DNA from: Aliishimia sp963678085
GTDB taxonomy: Bacteria > Pseudomonadota > Alphaproteobacteria > Rhodobacterales > Rhodobacteraceae
Assembly: GCA_963678085.1 (NCBI GenBank)
Contig: OY782680.1
Span: 3,162,001-3,226,000 of the forward strand
Direction: 5' to 3'
DNA length: 64,000 nucleotides
Shown here one piece after another: positions 1-7,464 of this stretch; the stretch's first letter is position 1; every line of letters starts with the position of its first letter. The notes below the pieces were generated by a model, which worked only from the letters and a program-made list of their open reading frames with translations, did not search any database and was not told the origin of the DNA. A program made the position numbers and the translations under genes.

Positions 1-377
1 TCATTGACGGCGTTGATCTCTCGGCGGATATGCTGGCACGGGCGCGCGAAAAGGGCATCTACCGCGACCTAAGGCAGATCGAGGCCGGCGCACCCCCGAT
101 CGAAACCCCAGGCAGCTATGACGCCATCTGCGCAATCGGAGTCATTGGCGCGGGCGCGGCCCCTATTGATACATTCGATCTGCTGATGAACTGCTTGGCT
201 CCTGGGGGGCTTTTTGTCTTTAGCTTCAATGATCATGCTCTCGCCGAGCCCGAAAACGAGGCCCGCGTGACAAGTTGGACCGAGCAGGGCAAGGCAGAGC
301 TGTTGTTCAAGGAATATGGGGACCATCTGCCTGGATTGGGGATGAAATCAAACGTTTATGTCACGCGCAAAACGTGA
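1..377 (+). CDS. class I SAM-dependent methyltransferase, 3' part only
   Basis: The gene enters from outside the window; the open frame runs from base 3 to the TGA at 375-377, giving the last 124 residues. It opens with the motif DGVDLSADMLARARE, which is the end of strand beta-2 and the acidic SAM-ribose binding region of Rossmann methyltransferases. The strand-4 segment YDAICAIGVIGAG and the post-4 segment LMNCLAPGGLFVFSF follow in the usual order. The N-terminal glycine-rich SAM loop is missing because of the window edge. The stop overlaps the GTG start of gluQ (GTGA), suggesting translational coupling. The methyl acceptor cannot be inferred. Confidence 0.8.
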   Translation, partial: IDGVDLSADMLARAREKGIYRDLRQIEAGAPPIETPGSYDAICAIGVIGAGAAPIDTFDLLMNCLAPGGLFVFSFNDHALAEPENEARVTSWTEQGKAELLFKEYGDHLPGLGMKSNVYVTRKT

Positions 378-1225
378 CCTTCGCCACACGATTTGCCCCC
401 TCTCCCACGGGGCCTTTGCATCTAGGTCATGCCTATAGCGCGATGCTGGCCTTTCGGCTGGCAAAGGCGCATGCGGGCGAGTTCCTCTTGCGGATCGAAG
501 ATATCGACCAAAGCCGCGCGCGCCCCGAATGGGTCAAGCAGATTTATCAGGATTTAACATGGCTGGGGATCAGTTGGCCCAGCCCGCCCATGTTTCAATC
601 TCAACGCGGTCCCTTCTATGAAAACGCGCTGAAATCTCTTTGGGATCGGGGTCTGCTCTATCTATGTACCTGCACCCGCAAAGATATCACTGCGGCCCTC
701 TCGGCCCCCCAAGAAGGCACGCCAATTGGGCCAGATGGGATCATTTATCCGGGCACTTGCCGCAGCAAAGCCCAGCCAGATTGGGACCAGCTCCCCGAGC
801 GATGCGCATTGCGGCTTAATGCACAGAAATCGCTTGAGCATCTGGGGAATGCGCCCCTCACCTTTAACGGTCTTTCCCCAAATACCCAGCATAGCCTGCC
901 CTCCGCGCGTTTTCTCACTGAGATCGGCGATGTGGTGCTGGCGCGCAAAGAGATGGGCACCTCCTATCACCTCTCCGTTGTGCTTGATGATGCAGAGCAA
1001 GGCATAACCCATGTGGTGCGCGGCCAAGATCTGTTTGAGGCCACCTTTATCCATGTTCTGCTGCAACGGCTCTTGGGTCTGCCCACCCCGCTCTATTGGC
1101 ATCACGATCTGATCCGCGACGACGCTGGCAAACGGCTCGCCAAACGCGATGATGCGCGCGCCATCGCAAGCTACCGCGACCAAGGTCTAAGCCCCAAAGA
1201 GGTGCTCGCGCTGGCGGGCCTATAA
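374..1225 (+). CDS. gluQ: glutamyl-Q tRNA(Asp) synthetase
   Basis: Predicted 283-aa enzyme that attaches glutamate to queuosine in tRNA(Asp). It resembles the catalytic half of GluRS without the anticodon-binding domain, and its length fits the GluQ family. The N-terminus reads FAPSPTGPLHLGH, with the HIGH-type motif at residues 16-19. The KMSKS equivalent near the C-terminus is GKRLAKRDD. Zinc ligands of the family are present: Cys98, Cys100, Tyr125 and Cys129. I chose the GTG at 374 because the conserved protein begins there (VTFATRFAPS) and it overlaps the upstream stop; in-frame starts further upstream lie inside the methyltransferase gene and add non-conserved sequence. Confidence 0.95.
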   Translation: MTFATRFAPSPTGPLHLGHAYSAMLAFRLAKAHAGEFLLRIEDIDQSRARPEWVKQIYQDLTWLGISWPSPPMFQSQRGPFYENALKSLWDRGLLYLCTCTRKDITAALSAPQEGTPIGPDGIIYPGTCRSKAQPDWDQLPERCALRLNAQKSLEHLGNAPLTFNGLSPNTQHSLPSARFLTEIGDVVLARKEMGTSYHLSVVLDDAEQGITHVVRGQDLFEATFIHVLLQRLLGLPTPLYWHHDLIRDDAGKRLAKRDDARAIASYRDQGLSPKEVLALAGL

Positions 1226-1288
1226 GAAAGATGCTTTGAAAACCCGTGCGCAATGACTAGATAGAGGGCGGCAACGGGGAGACATGCC

Positions 1289-1741
1289 ATGTCCGGTGAA
1301 ACAGATCTCATAAAGCTCTATTCAGGCCGCATTCTTGCGCTGGCCGCAGATATTCCCCTTCATGCGCGCCTCAGCGCCCCGGATGCCAGCGTCAAAAAGC
1401 GCTCGCCGGTCTGTGGCTCCACCGTGACGGTTGATCTCAAGATGCAAGAGGGCAAGGTTTCCGAGTTCGGCCAGGATGTGAAAGCCTGCGCGCTTGGGCA
1501 AGCGGCGGCCTCGATACTGGCGCAGCATGTGATTGGCCGCAGCGCGGCGCAGCTCAGTCAGCTCGCGACAGAGCTGCGCGCCATGCTGAAAGACGGCGCA
1601 AAGCCGCCCGCCGCCCCATTTACCGAATTCGAAGTGCTGCAGCCCGCAAGAGAGTTCAAAAACCGGCACGCCTCAATCCTGCTCGCGGTTGAGGCGACAG
1701 CGGAAGCCGCAGAAATGGCGCGTGCAGCGCAAGTATCCTAG
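1289..1741 (+). CDS. IscU/NifU-like iron-sulfur cluster scaffold family protein
   Basis: 150 aa with the NifU N-terminal fold. Two of the three classical cluster-ligand cysteines are seen: Cys42 in SPVCGST and Cys67 in VKACALGQAAAS. At the third position the sequence is NRHASILL, with Ala128 where IscU/SufU carry Cys. It therefore may not assemble a normal cluster and may be a specialised or regulatory relative. I believe this RHAS form recurs in other Rhodobacteraceae, so it is probably a family trait rather than a sequencing error. It stands 63 bp after gluQ on the same strand and is followed by a structured intergenic region. Confidence 0.8.
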   Translation: MSGETDLIKLYSGRILALAADIPLHARLSAPDASVKKRSPVCGSTVTVDLKMQEGKVSEFGQDVKACALGQAAASILAQHVIGRSAAQLSQLATELRAMLKDGAKPPAAPFTEFEVLQPAREFKNRHASILLAVEATAEAAEMARAAQVS

Positions 1742-1754
1742 TCCATCGACCCAA

Positions 1755-1848
1755 GCAAATTGCCATGCAATTTGCGAGGAAAGTTGATGGGCAAACAAAA
1801 GTCTAGTCCTCTGCTTTGTCTATCAAAATGAGCAACGCAGGGGACTAG
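1755..1848 (+). promoter_or_regulatory. structured intergenic region with two stem-loops
   Basis: Between the scaffold gene and the SDR gene. Stem 1 is a perfect 8-bp hairpin, GCAAATTG (1755-1762) and CAATTTGC (1768-1775), loop CCATG; a flanking pair CCATCGAC/GTTGATGG can extend it with one wobble. Stem 2 pairs CTAGTCCTCTGC (1803-1814) with GCAGGGGACTAG (1837-1848), 12 bp with one G-T pair. Neither is followed by a run of T, so they are not typical intrinsic terminators. They could be processing or attenuation structures in the SDR leader; that role is inferred. Confidence 0.45.
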
Positions 1849-1878
1849 AGCGAAACGTGACAGAAAAAGGAACATAGG

Positions 1879-2652
1879 ATGGGATTGATAGATTGGACCG
1901 GACAGGGCGCGATTGTAACGGGCGGGGCATCCGGTCTTGGGGCCGCAACCGCCGCAAAGCTGGCAGCAGATGGGCTTAAAGTCACGCTTTTCGATCTGAA
2001 CGAAGAGGCAGGCCAGGCTCATGCTTCAGCGATCGGCGGAACCTATCAGCGCGTTGATGTATCTGATCCAGCCTCGGTCGCGGCGGGGTTGAAGGCCGCG
2101 CAACAGGCGCATGGCACACCGCGCATCTTGGTCAATTGCGCCGGAATTGGACCGGCCGCCAAAACCGTCTCAAGAGGCGAAGCGCATGATCCGAGCCTGT
2201 TTGAGAAAACCATCAAGGTGAATCTCTTGGGCAGCTTTTATTGCGCCAGCCAAACCGCCGCGCAAATGGTCGCCGCCGAGCCCATGGCCCCAGATGGCGC
2301 GCGCGGGGTGATTGTGAACACCGCCTCGGTTGCGGCATTTGATGGGCAAATCGGTCAAGTGGCCTATGCGGCCTCTAAGGGCGGAATTGTCGGCATGACC
2401 CTGCCCATGGCACGGGATTTGGCGGATAAGGGCGTGCGCATCTGCACCATCGCGCCGGGCCTGTTTCTAACCCCGCTGCTGCAAGGCCTGCCCGAGGATG
2501 TGCAAAAATCCCTGGGCGCCCAGGTGCCCTTCCCCTCCCGCCTGGGCGCACCCGAGGAATATGCAGAAATGGTCAGCCATATCACCCGCAACCCGATGCT
2601 AAACGGCGAAGTTATCCGGCTGGACGGCGCAATCCGCATGGCCCCGCGCTAA
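1879..2652 (+). CDS. SDR family oxidoreductase, 3-hydroxyacyl-CoA dehydrogenase type II-like
   Basis: 257-aa classical short-chain dehydrogenase. The NAD(P)-binding motif TGGASGLG is at residues 14-21, NCAG at 86-89, and the catalytic residues are Ser150, Tyr163 and Lys167 (YAASK). Asp39 after strand 2 (LFDL) suggests NAD preference. The layout and the ending (LNGEVIRLDGAIRMAPR) resemble the HSD10/3-hydroxyacyl-CoA dehydrogenase type II group, so a role in beta-oxidation or branched-chain acyl-CoA breakdown is likely but not proved. The start at 1879 follows AAAAAGGAACATAGG. A copy of the dispersed hairpin repeat begins 20 bp after its stop. Confidence 0.85.
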   Translation: MGLIDWTGQGAIVTGGASGLGAATAAKLAADGLKVTLFDLNEEAGQAHASAIGGTYQRVDVSDPASVAAGLKAAQQAHGTPRILVNCAGIGPAAKTVSRGEAHDPSLFEKTIKVNLLGSFYCASQTAAQMVAAEPMAPDGARGVIVNTASVAAFDGQIGQVAYAASKGGIVGMTLPMARDLADKGVRICTIAPGLFLTPLLQGLPEDVQKSLGAQVPFPSRLGAPEEYAEMVSHITRNPMLNGEVIRLDGAIRMAPR

Positions 2653-2672
2653 AGCGTCCGACCAAAAACTTG

Positions 2673-2731
2673 GCGCCCCCTTCATTTGGCCAGTAAATAC
2701 CTTGCGGGGGTGTGGGGGTGCAAAACCCCAC
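2673..2731 (+). repeat. dispersed intergenic hairpin repeat, copy A
   Basis: One of four related elements in the window (others at 28927-28998, 35046-35118, 47151-47207). It starts CCCCCTTCATTTGGCC, continues AGTAAATACCTTGC, and ends in a G-rich then C-rich hairpin, GTGGGG ... CCCCAC around GTGCAAAA. It begins 20 bp past the SDR stop. Here the stem is slightly shorter than in the other copies. It is probably a REP-like element acting as a transcript end or mRNA stabiliser; that role is inferred. Confidence 0.75.
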
Positions 2732-2891
2732 GGTGCAGGCATTCGGGTCTCGTGGGGCGTTTGATATGTTGCACGCATTGCAACAACTCCCATGACCCCG
2801 GCTTCCGCCGCTCCCAACTTTCTGCAATTCTTTGCATTGCTTTTACGACAACACATGAAATCGCGCACTAAGTTCAAGCCAAGAGGACAAG

Positions 2892-3152
2892 ATGAACCCG
2901 TTAAAACCCATAATTCTCGCCCTTGCCATCACCCCTCTTCTTGCCTTTGCGGCACATTCAAGAAACCCAGCTAAAGCGATTGGGTTTTACGAAAAAAGGT
3001 GCGAGGGCGGCTATGCACAGGCCTGCAGCGACCTGGCTGTCGGCTACGAAAGCGGGCCGATGAAAGATCTCAGTAAGGTTCGCATCTATTTTCAAAAAGC
3101 TTGCAATCTTGGGGATAACTATAGTTGCCGCGAGGCTGCAAAGCTGAAATAG
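2892..3152 (+). CDS. small secreted Sel1-repeat-like protein
   Basis: 86 aa. The N-terminus is a signal peptide (MNPLKPIILALAITPLLAFA, cleavage about residue 20-23). The mature part carries a Sel1/Hcp-like helix pair: AIGFYEKRCEGGYAQACSDLA and the next unit YFQKACNLGDNYSCREAAKL, with paired cysteines as in the Helicobacter cysteine-rich family. Only about one and a half repeats are present, so it is a minimal member, perhaps a periplasmic adaptor or the remnant of a longer protein. AAGAGGACAAG lies just upstream of the ATG. Function unknown. Confidence 0.65.
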   Translation: MNPLKPIILALAITPLLAFAAHSRNPAKAIGFYEKRCEGGYAQACSDLAVGYESGPMKDLSKVRIYFQKACNLGDNYSCREAAKLK

Positions 3153-3214
3153 TCTACGGCCCCACAGACAAGCTACTGAAAGGGCAATGCCGCGCTGGGA
3201 AAACTGCCCTGCGT

Positions 3215-4051
3215 CTATTGCCCGATGGTCTCCAGCCGCGCGGCTTCATAGGCGAGCATAGCGCGTTTCATGGGCAGGCCCCAGTGATAGCCACCCAAGG
3301 CGCCCGATTTGCGCAGGGCGCGGTGGCAGGGGATTAGCCAGCTGACCGGGTTGCGCCCCACCGCAGTGCCCACAGCGCGCACCGCACGGGGATTGCCAAT
3401 GCTTTCAGCGATCTCAGAATAGGTGGTGACATACCCGCTGGGGATGCGTAGCAGGGCCTCCCAGACTTTGATTTGCAAGGGTGCCCCGATCAGATGCAGC
3501 GCCGCCTCTCCTTTCTGAGCAAAGGCAGCGTCGGCCCAGGGGCGCAGGGCCTCTGGATCCTGCACATACTCCGCCTTGGGCCAACGCGCACACATATCCT
3601 GCCAAGCCCAGTCGCGGCCAAATTCGGCTGTAAATGCCAACCCGCAGAGCCCTTTCTCTGTGCCCATCACTAGCGCTTCACCAAAGGGAGAGGGCAGCCA
3701 GCCATAACGGATCGCCAGCCCCGCCCCGCCGCGCGCATAGTCTCCGGGGCTCATTGCCTCCCAACGCAGGAATAGATCGTGCAGCCGCCCGGTGCCCGAA
3801 AGCCCCGCGCCATGCGCCGTCTCAAGCGTGGTGAAGCGTGCGGATAACAGCGCTTTGGCATGCCCGAGTGCGAGATATTGCTGATAGCGCTTTGGGCTCA
3901 CCCCGACCCAAGCCGAAAACACCCGCTGGAAATGGGCCGGGCTCATCTGCATTTTACCCGCAAGCTCGGCAAGGCTCAGCGGCTCGGCGCTTTCGTCAAT
4001 AAGATCAATAGCGCGGCGGATCACGCCGTAGTGATAGTCTTCTTGTTCCAT
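3215..4051 (-). CDS. ada: Ada-like methylated-DNA-cysteine methyltransferase fused to AraC-type regulator
   Basis: 278 aa. The N-terminal third is an AraC-type DNA-binding domain (LSLAELAGKMQMSPAHFQRV and the second helix-turn-helix around LHDLFLRWEAMSPGDYA). The C-terminal part is an O6-methylguanine-DNA methyltransferase with the active-site motif IPCHRALRKSG, nucleophile Cys242, preceded by the DNA-binding segment GNPRAVRAVGTAVGRNP. The N-terminal zinc/methylphosphotriester domain of E. coli Ada is absent, so sensing by that cysteine is not possible. I prefer the ATG at 4051 (MEQEDYHYG) over one at 4078. It lies 58 bp downstream of the last RTX gene on the same strand. Confidence 0.9.
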   Translation of the reverse strand: MEQEDYHYGVIRRAIDLIDESAEPLSLAELAGKMQMSPAHFQRVFSAWVGVSPKRYQQYLALGHAKALLSARFTTLETAHGAGLSGTGRLHDLFLRWEAMSPGDYARGGAGLAIRYGWLPSPFGEALVMGTEKGLCGLAFTAEFGRDWAWQDMCARWPKAEYVQDPEALRPWADAAFAQKGEAALHLIGAPLQIKVWEALLRIPSGYVTTYSEIAESIGNPRAVRAVGTAVGRNPVSWLIPCHRALRKSGALGGYHWGLPMKRAMLAYEAARLETIGQ

Positions 4052-4109
4052 GACAGAACACCTATCCGGGCCGCGCATAAAGAGCGACCCGAATGTTGCG
4101 CAATCCGCC

Positions 4110-5576
4110 TTAGAGGATCACATCGCTCGCATCGAAATCAGCGAAGTTGGTGTTCTCAAGAAACAGAATATTGTCATTCCCGAAATCAAGCACGACCCCG
4201 CCCCACTGGTCTAAGGCGACGGCGGACACATCCGCAAAAGTCGTCAGCGTGTCGATCCCGCTCAGATCAAGCTGGTCGATGCCATCCTCGAAATCTTTGA
4301 CACGGTCTGTCCCGGTGAGATTGTAGACAAATTGATCCACACCAGCACCGCCCGTCAACACGTCATCGCCCGCGCCGCCATCAAGCCGGTCATTGCCGTT
4401 TTCGCCGATGAGGCGATCATTGCCATCATTGCCATTCAGCGTGTCGTTATTGCCGCCACCAAATAGCGTGTCTTCGCCAGCGCCGCCATTAAGCTCATCA
4501 TTATTGCGATTGCCTCTCAGGCGGTCATTCCCGTCGCCGCCATAGATGGTATCATCGCCGCGGCCTCCATAGAGAAAGTCATTCTCCTCATTGCCCGAGA
4601 CCAGATCATTTCCCTCATCCCCAAGCAAAGTATCCGACCCGGTGCCGCCATAAACGCTGTCATTCCCATCATCGCCGCGAATACGGTCGGCGCCATCTTG
4701 GCCAGAAAGCAGATCATCCCCGCCCTTACCTTTGATCACGTCTATACCTGCGCCACCATAGATGTAATTGCTGCCATGATCGCCAATGAGGCGGTCATCG
4801 AAGTTTGAGCCGGTCAGATCTTCAACATTGGTGAGGTGATCTTTACCGCGCCCACCACCGACATTGCGGCCCGTATAGAGGAGATAAACCGCGACACCGC
4901 CGGTGGCCTCAGCATAGCTCACCATATCGAAATCATCGCCGCCGTCGATGATCTCATCACCGGGACCGCTCACAATCCAGTCTTTGCCCCCGCCGGTATT
5001 CACAATGGCCTGAGCATTCCCGAAGATCGAAACCGAGTCGGCCCCCGAGGTACCCTGAACAGTCACTTCGTTTTCGGCATAAAAGGACAGCCAGTTGAAG
5101 TTCATATAGCGCCCAAAAGAGGCAGTTCCCAGAGTATCATCATGGCCTGTCAGCAGACCCGTTTCCATGTTCAGCTCGTACCGCTGAAAAGACGCGGATA
5201 AGGCACCCGCGGCAATAATCAGAAGATCTTGGTTAGATCCCGCGCCCGCATCAATCACCGGCACATGGTCGCTATTTTGATACCCTAATGCGGGCGTGCC
5301 GGACACCGTGACATCATCATCTGACACTGAACCGAGCAATATATCATCAACATTGCTAAAGCTATGAGTGTTCGTCGTGTGATCCCTTACCAGAGCATCT
5401 ACCGGACCCGATCCCAAAGTAACGTCCAGGTAGAGCCGCCAGGAGAAACTGGTTAGGTCAAGCAGGTCGAGATCCGCAACTGAAGCTTGCGTCGAACCAT
5501 TATCGAAAGGCCCGGTATAGGTAATCGTATTATCGTAGGTTGTTTCAGCAATCGAATTTGCACTTAGTTCAGTCAT
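4110..5576 (-). CDS. RTX-type calcium-binding secreted protein 1
   Basis: 488 aa, first of four tandem paralogs. It begins MTELSANSIAETTYDN; residues 1 to about 170 are a domain shared only with its neighbours here. From about residue 200 to 415 there are many glycine/aspartate nonapeptides (for example GGAGIDVIK, GGDGNDRLR) that form calcium-binding beta-rolls. The C-terminus (DRVKDFEDGIDQLDLSG, then FDASDVIL) matches an uncleaved type I secretion signal with a hydrophobic end. There is no N-terminal signal peptide. No secretion ABC/MFP genes are in the window. Function unknown; surface or secreted calcium-binding protein is inferred. Confidence 0.85.
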   Translation of the reverse strand: MTELSANSIAETTYDNTITYTGPFDNGSTQASVADLDLLDLTSFSWRLYLDVTLGSGPVDALVRDHTTNTHSFSNVDDILLGSVSDDDVTVSGTPALGYQNSDHVPVIDAGAGSNQDLLIIAAGALSASFQRYELNMETGLLTGHDDTLGTASFGRYMNFNWLSFYAENEVTVQGTSGADSVSIFGNAQAIVNTGGGKDWIVSGPGDEIIDGGDDFDMVSYAEATGGVAVYLLYTGRNVGGGRGKDHLTNVEDLTGSNFDDRLIGDHGSNYIYGGAGIDVIKGKGGDDLLSGQDGADRIRGDDGNDSVYGGTGSDTLLGDEGNDLVSGNEENDFLYGGRGDDTIYGGDGNDRLRGNRNNDELNGGAGEDTLFGGGNNDTLNGNDGNDRLIGENGNDRLDGGAGDDVLTGGAGVDQFVYNLTGTDRVKDFEDGIDQLDLSGIDTLTTFADVSAVALDQWGGVVLDFGNDNILFLENTNFADFDASDVIL

Positions 5577-5676
5577 ATCTCACGGCCCCCACCGAATATC
5601 CCGTCAAAAGTGTAGTTAGTATTTTTTACAAGGTGCAACCTATAGTGCCCACTGGCGAACAGATCAACGTCTTGCG

Positions 5677-5710
5677 GCAAGATATTGTTAAGCAAACCTC
5701 ATTTTCCATC
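5677..5710 (-). promoter_or_regulatory. conserved bipartite upstream block of RTX gene 1 (degenerate CtrA-like site)
   Basis: Read on the minus strand: GATGGAAAAT (5710-5701), 9 bp, then TTAACAATATCTTGC (5691-5677). The near end lies 101 bp from the ATG at 5576. The same two elements with the same 9-bp gap and near-identical distance occur upstream of RTX genes 2 and 4. Here only one TTAA half-site of the CtrA consensus TTAA-N7-TTAA is intact. Confidence 0.5.
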
Positions 5711-5741
5711 TATGGTAGATATTTCGATTTCGAGCAGCCCG

Positions 5742-7229
5742 TCAAAGAATGACATCGCTTGCATCGAAATCAGCAAAATCCATGTTCTCGACAAACAGGA
5801 TGTCGTCATTCCCAAAATCGAGCACCACGCCGCCCCATTTGTCTTGCGCAACGGCTGTGACATCGGCGAAGGTTGTAAACCCGGCGATACCGCTCAGATC
5901 GAGCTGGTCGATGCCGTCCTCGAAATCCTTGACCCGATCTAGGCCGGTCAGGCTGTAGACAAAGACATCCGCGCCAGCGCCTCCAGAGAGAACATCATCG
6001 CCCAGCCCGCCATCAAGACGGTCATTGCCATTCTCCCCGAGCAGACGATCAACACCATCCTCGCCATAGAGCGTGTCATTGTTCCCACCGCCAAACAATG
6101 TGTCCTCGCCAGCGCCGCCATAGAGCGCATCATCATTGCGGTTGCCTTTTAGGCGGTCATTGCCCTCGCCGCCATAAAGCATGTCATTGTCGCGCCCGCC
6201 ATAGAGGTAGTCATCGCCTCCCTGACCATAAAGCAGATCTGCGCCCACTCCGCCGAGTAGCACATCATCATCCTCGCCCCCATCGAGCATATCGGCCCCC
6301 TCGCCGCCCAGGAGACGGTCAGAGCCATCCTGTCCATGTAACCAGTCATTTCCGCCTTGGCCCTTGAGGAAATCCCAGCCATTGCCGCCCCAAAAGTAGT
6401 TCCCTTGGTCATCGCCAACCAGACGATCCGAAAAGCGTGACCCGACGAGATCCTCAACACTCGTGAGATGATCCGCGCCGCGCCCGCCGCCGACATCACG
6501 ACCGGTGTATTCCAGATAGACTGTCACTGCCCCAGTGGCGTCAATATACGAAACCTGATCATATCCATTCCCACCGTTGATGGTGTCATCACCAAAACCG
6601 CTGACAACGATATCCCACCCATCACCAGCATTCACGACACCGCGCGTGTCTTCAGGAAACAGAGACGATTCAACCGTAGCCAGCCAGATAACATCGTCTC
6701 CAGTTGTGCCGATGATCGTTATATCTTCCTCTTCCAAATATGTGAGCCAATTGAAATTCAAAAAGCGCCCAAATGAGTCCTGTCCCCAAAAATCATCCAT
6801 GCCCGTGAGCATCCCGGTTTCCATGTTCAGCTCGTGATAATCATGCACGCCCGAAATCGCGCCATCCTGGATAATCAGAAGATCCTGGTTCGATCCCGTG
6901 CCGGCATCAATCACCGGCACGCGTTGATGGCTGTCAAGGCCAAAGCTGGCCGTGCGCTCCACCGTGACCGTATCAGCGCCCTCTCCAAGCAAAATGTCAT
7001 CTACATTGTCGAAGCCATGCGTTGCGGATGTGTAGCTGGCCGACATCTCTGCATCTATGTCAGAGTGAATACGCAAAGAAAGCTGCACGCCCCAGCTCAA
7101 CGCTGACAGATCTAGCAACTCCAGCGAAGAGCTCCGGCCATAAGTTGAGCGATTGTCCAAATATCCGTCATGCGTAATCACGTCGTCATATGTGGTGTCA
7201 ACGATCGGATTTTTGCTAAACTCAGTCAT
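5742..7229 (-). CDS. RTX-type calcium-binding secreted protein 2
   Basis: 495 aa, paralog of the genes on both sides. It begins MTEFSKNPIVDTTYDD and has the same three-part layout: a shared N-terminal domain (about 1-180), a beta-roll region rich in GGxGxDxxx repeats (about 205-425), and a C-terminal secretion-signal region (GLDRVKDFEDGIDQLDLSG through FDASDVIL). It has the best-preserved promoter block of the array (perfect TTAA-N7-TTAA, 102 bp upstream). A GTGGGGGCC stretch lies before the ATG, as in the other copies. Likely exported by a type I system encoded elsewhere. Confidence 0.85.
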   Translation of the reverse strand: MTEFSKNPIVDTTYDDVITHDGYLDNRSTYGRSSSLELLDLSALSWGVQLSLRIHSDIDAEMSASYTSATHGFDNVDDILLGEGADTVTVERTASFGLDSHQRVPVIDAGTGSNQDLLIIQDGAISGVHDYHELNMETGMLTGMDDFWGQDSFGRFLNFNWLTYLEEEDITIIGTTGDDVIWLATVESSLFPEDTRGVVNAGDGWDIVVSGFGDDTINGGNGYDQVSYIDATGAVTVYLEYTGRDVGGGRGADHLTSVEDLVGSRFSDRLVGDDQGNYFWGGNGWDFLKGQGGNDWLHGQDGSDRLLGGEGADMLDGGEDDDVLLGGVGADLLYGQGGDDYLYGGRDNDMLYGGEGNDRLKGNRNDDALYGGAGEDTLFGGGNNDTLYGEDGVDRLLGENGNDRLDGGLGDDVLSGGAGADVFVYSLTGLDRVKDFEDGIDQLDLSGIAGFTTFADVTAVAQDKWGGVVLDFGNDDILFVENMDFADFDASDVIL

Positions 7230-7330
7230 ATCTCACGGCCCCCACCGTAAACTGCGCCGGAAAAACTGTTCGGCACTTGTCCCAATGAGAAAGATATAAG
7301 CGGGGGAGAAATGCGGATCAACATTCCCCA

Positions 7331-7364
7331 TTAACATATTGTTAACGCGAGGGTATTTTCAATC
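7331..7364 (-). promoter_or_regulatory. conserved bipartite upstream block of RTX gene 2 with a perfect CtrA box
   Basis: On the minus strand: GATTGAAAAT (7364-7355), 9 bp, then TTAACAATATGTTAA (7345-7331), which fits the CtrA consensus TTAA-N7-TTAA exactly. The start codon is 102 bp away. Matching elements at RTX 1 and RTX 4 have the same internal spacing, so this is likely functional. Assignment to CtrA rests on the consensus alone. Confidence 0.6.
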
Positions 7365-7464
7365 TATACTAGAGTTTTTTTTGGAGGGTATTTCGTAGCT
7401 TGCACCACCACCCCGAGCCAAACCGCCCGCCGCAATAGACCGCGACGGGCAGGTTGGCGAGATG

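Noticed and set aside
662..1183. Long minus-strand open frame inside gluQ
   Set aside because: It lies opposite a well-conserved enzyme and shows no motif or signal; typical antisense shadow in GC-rich DNA.
4517..4717. Repetitive frames and tandem sequence repeats in the RTX genes taken as CRISPR or microsatellite
   Set aside because: The periodicity is 27 bp and matches RTX nonapeptide codons; units diverge and no spacers exist.
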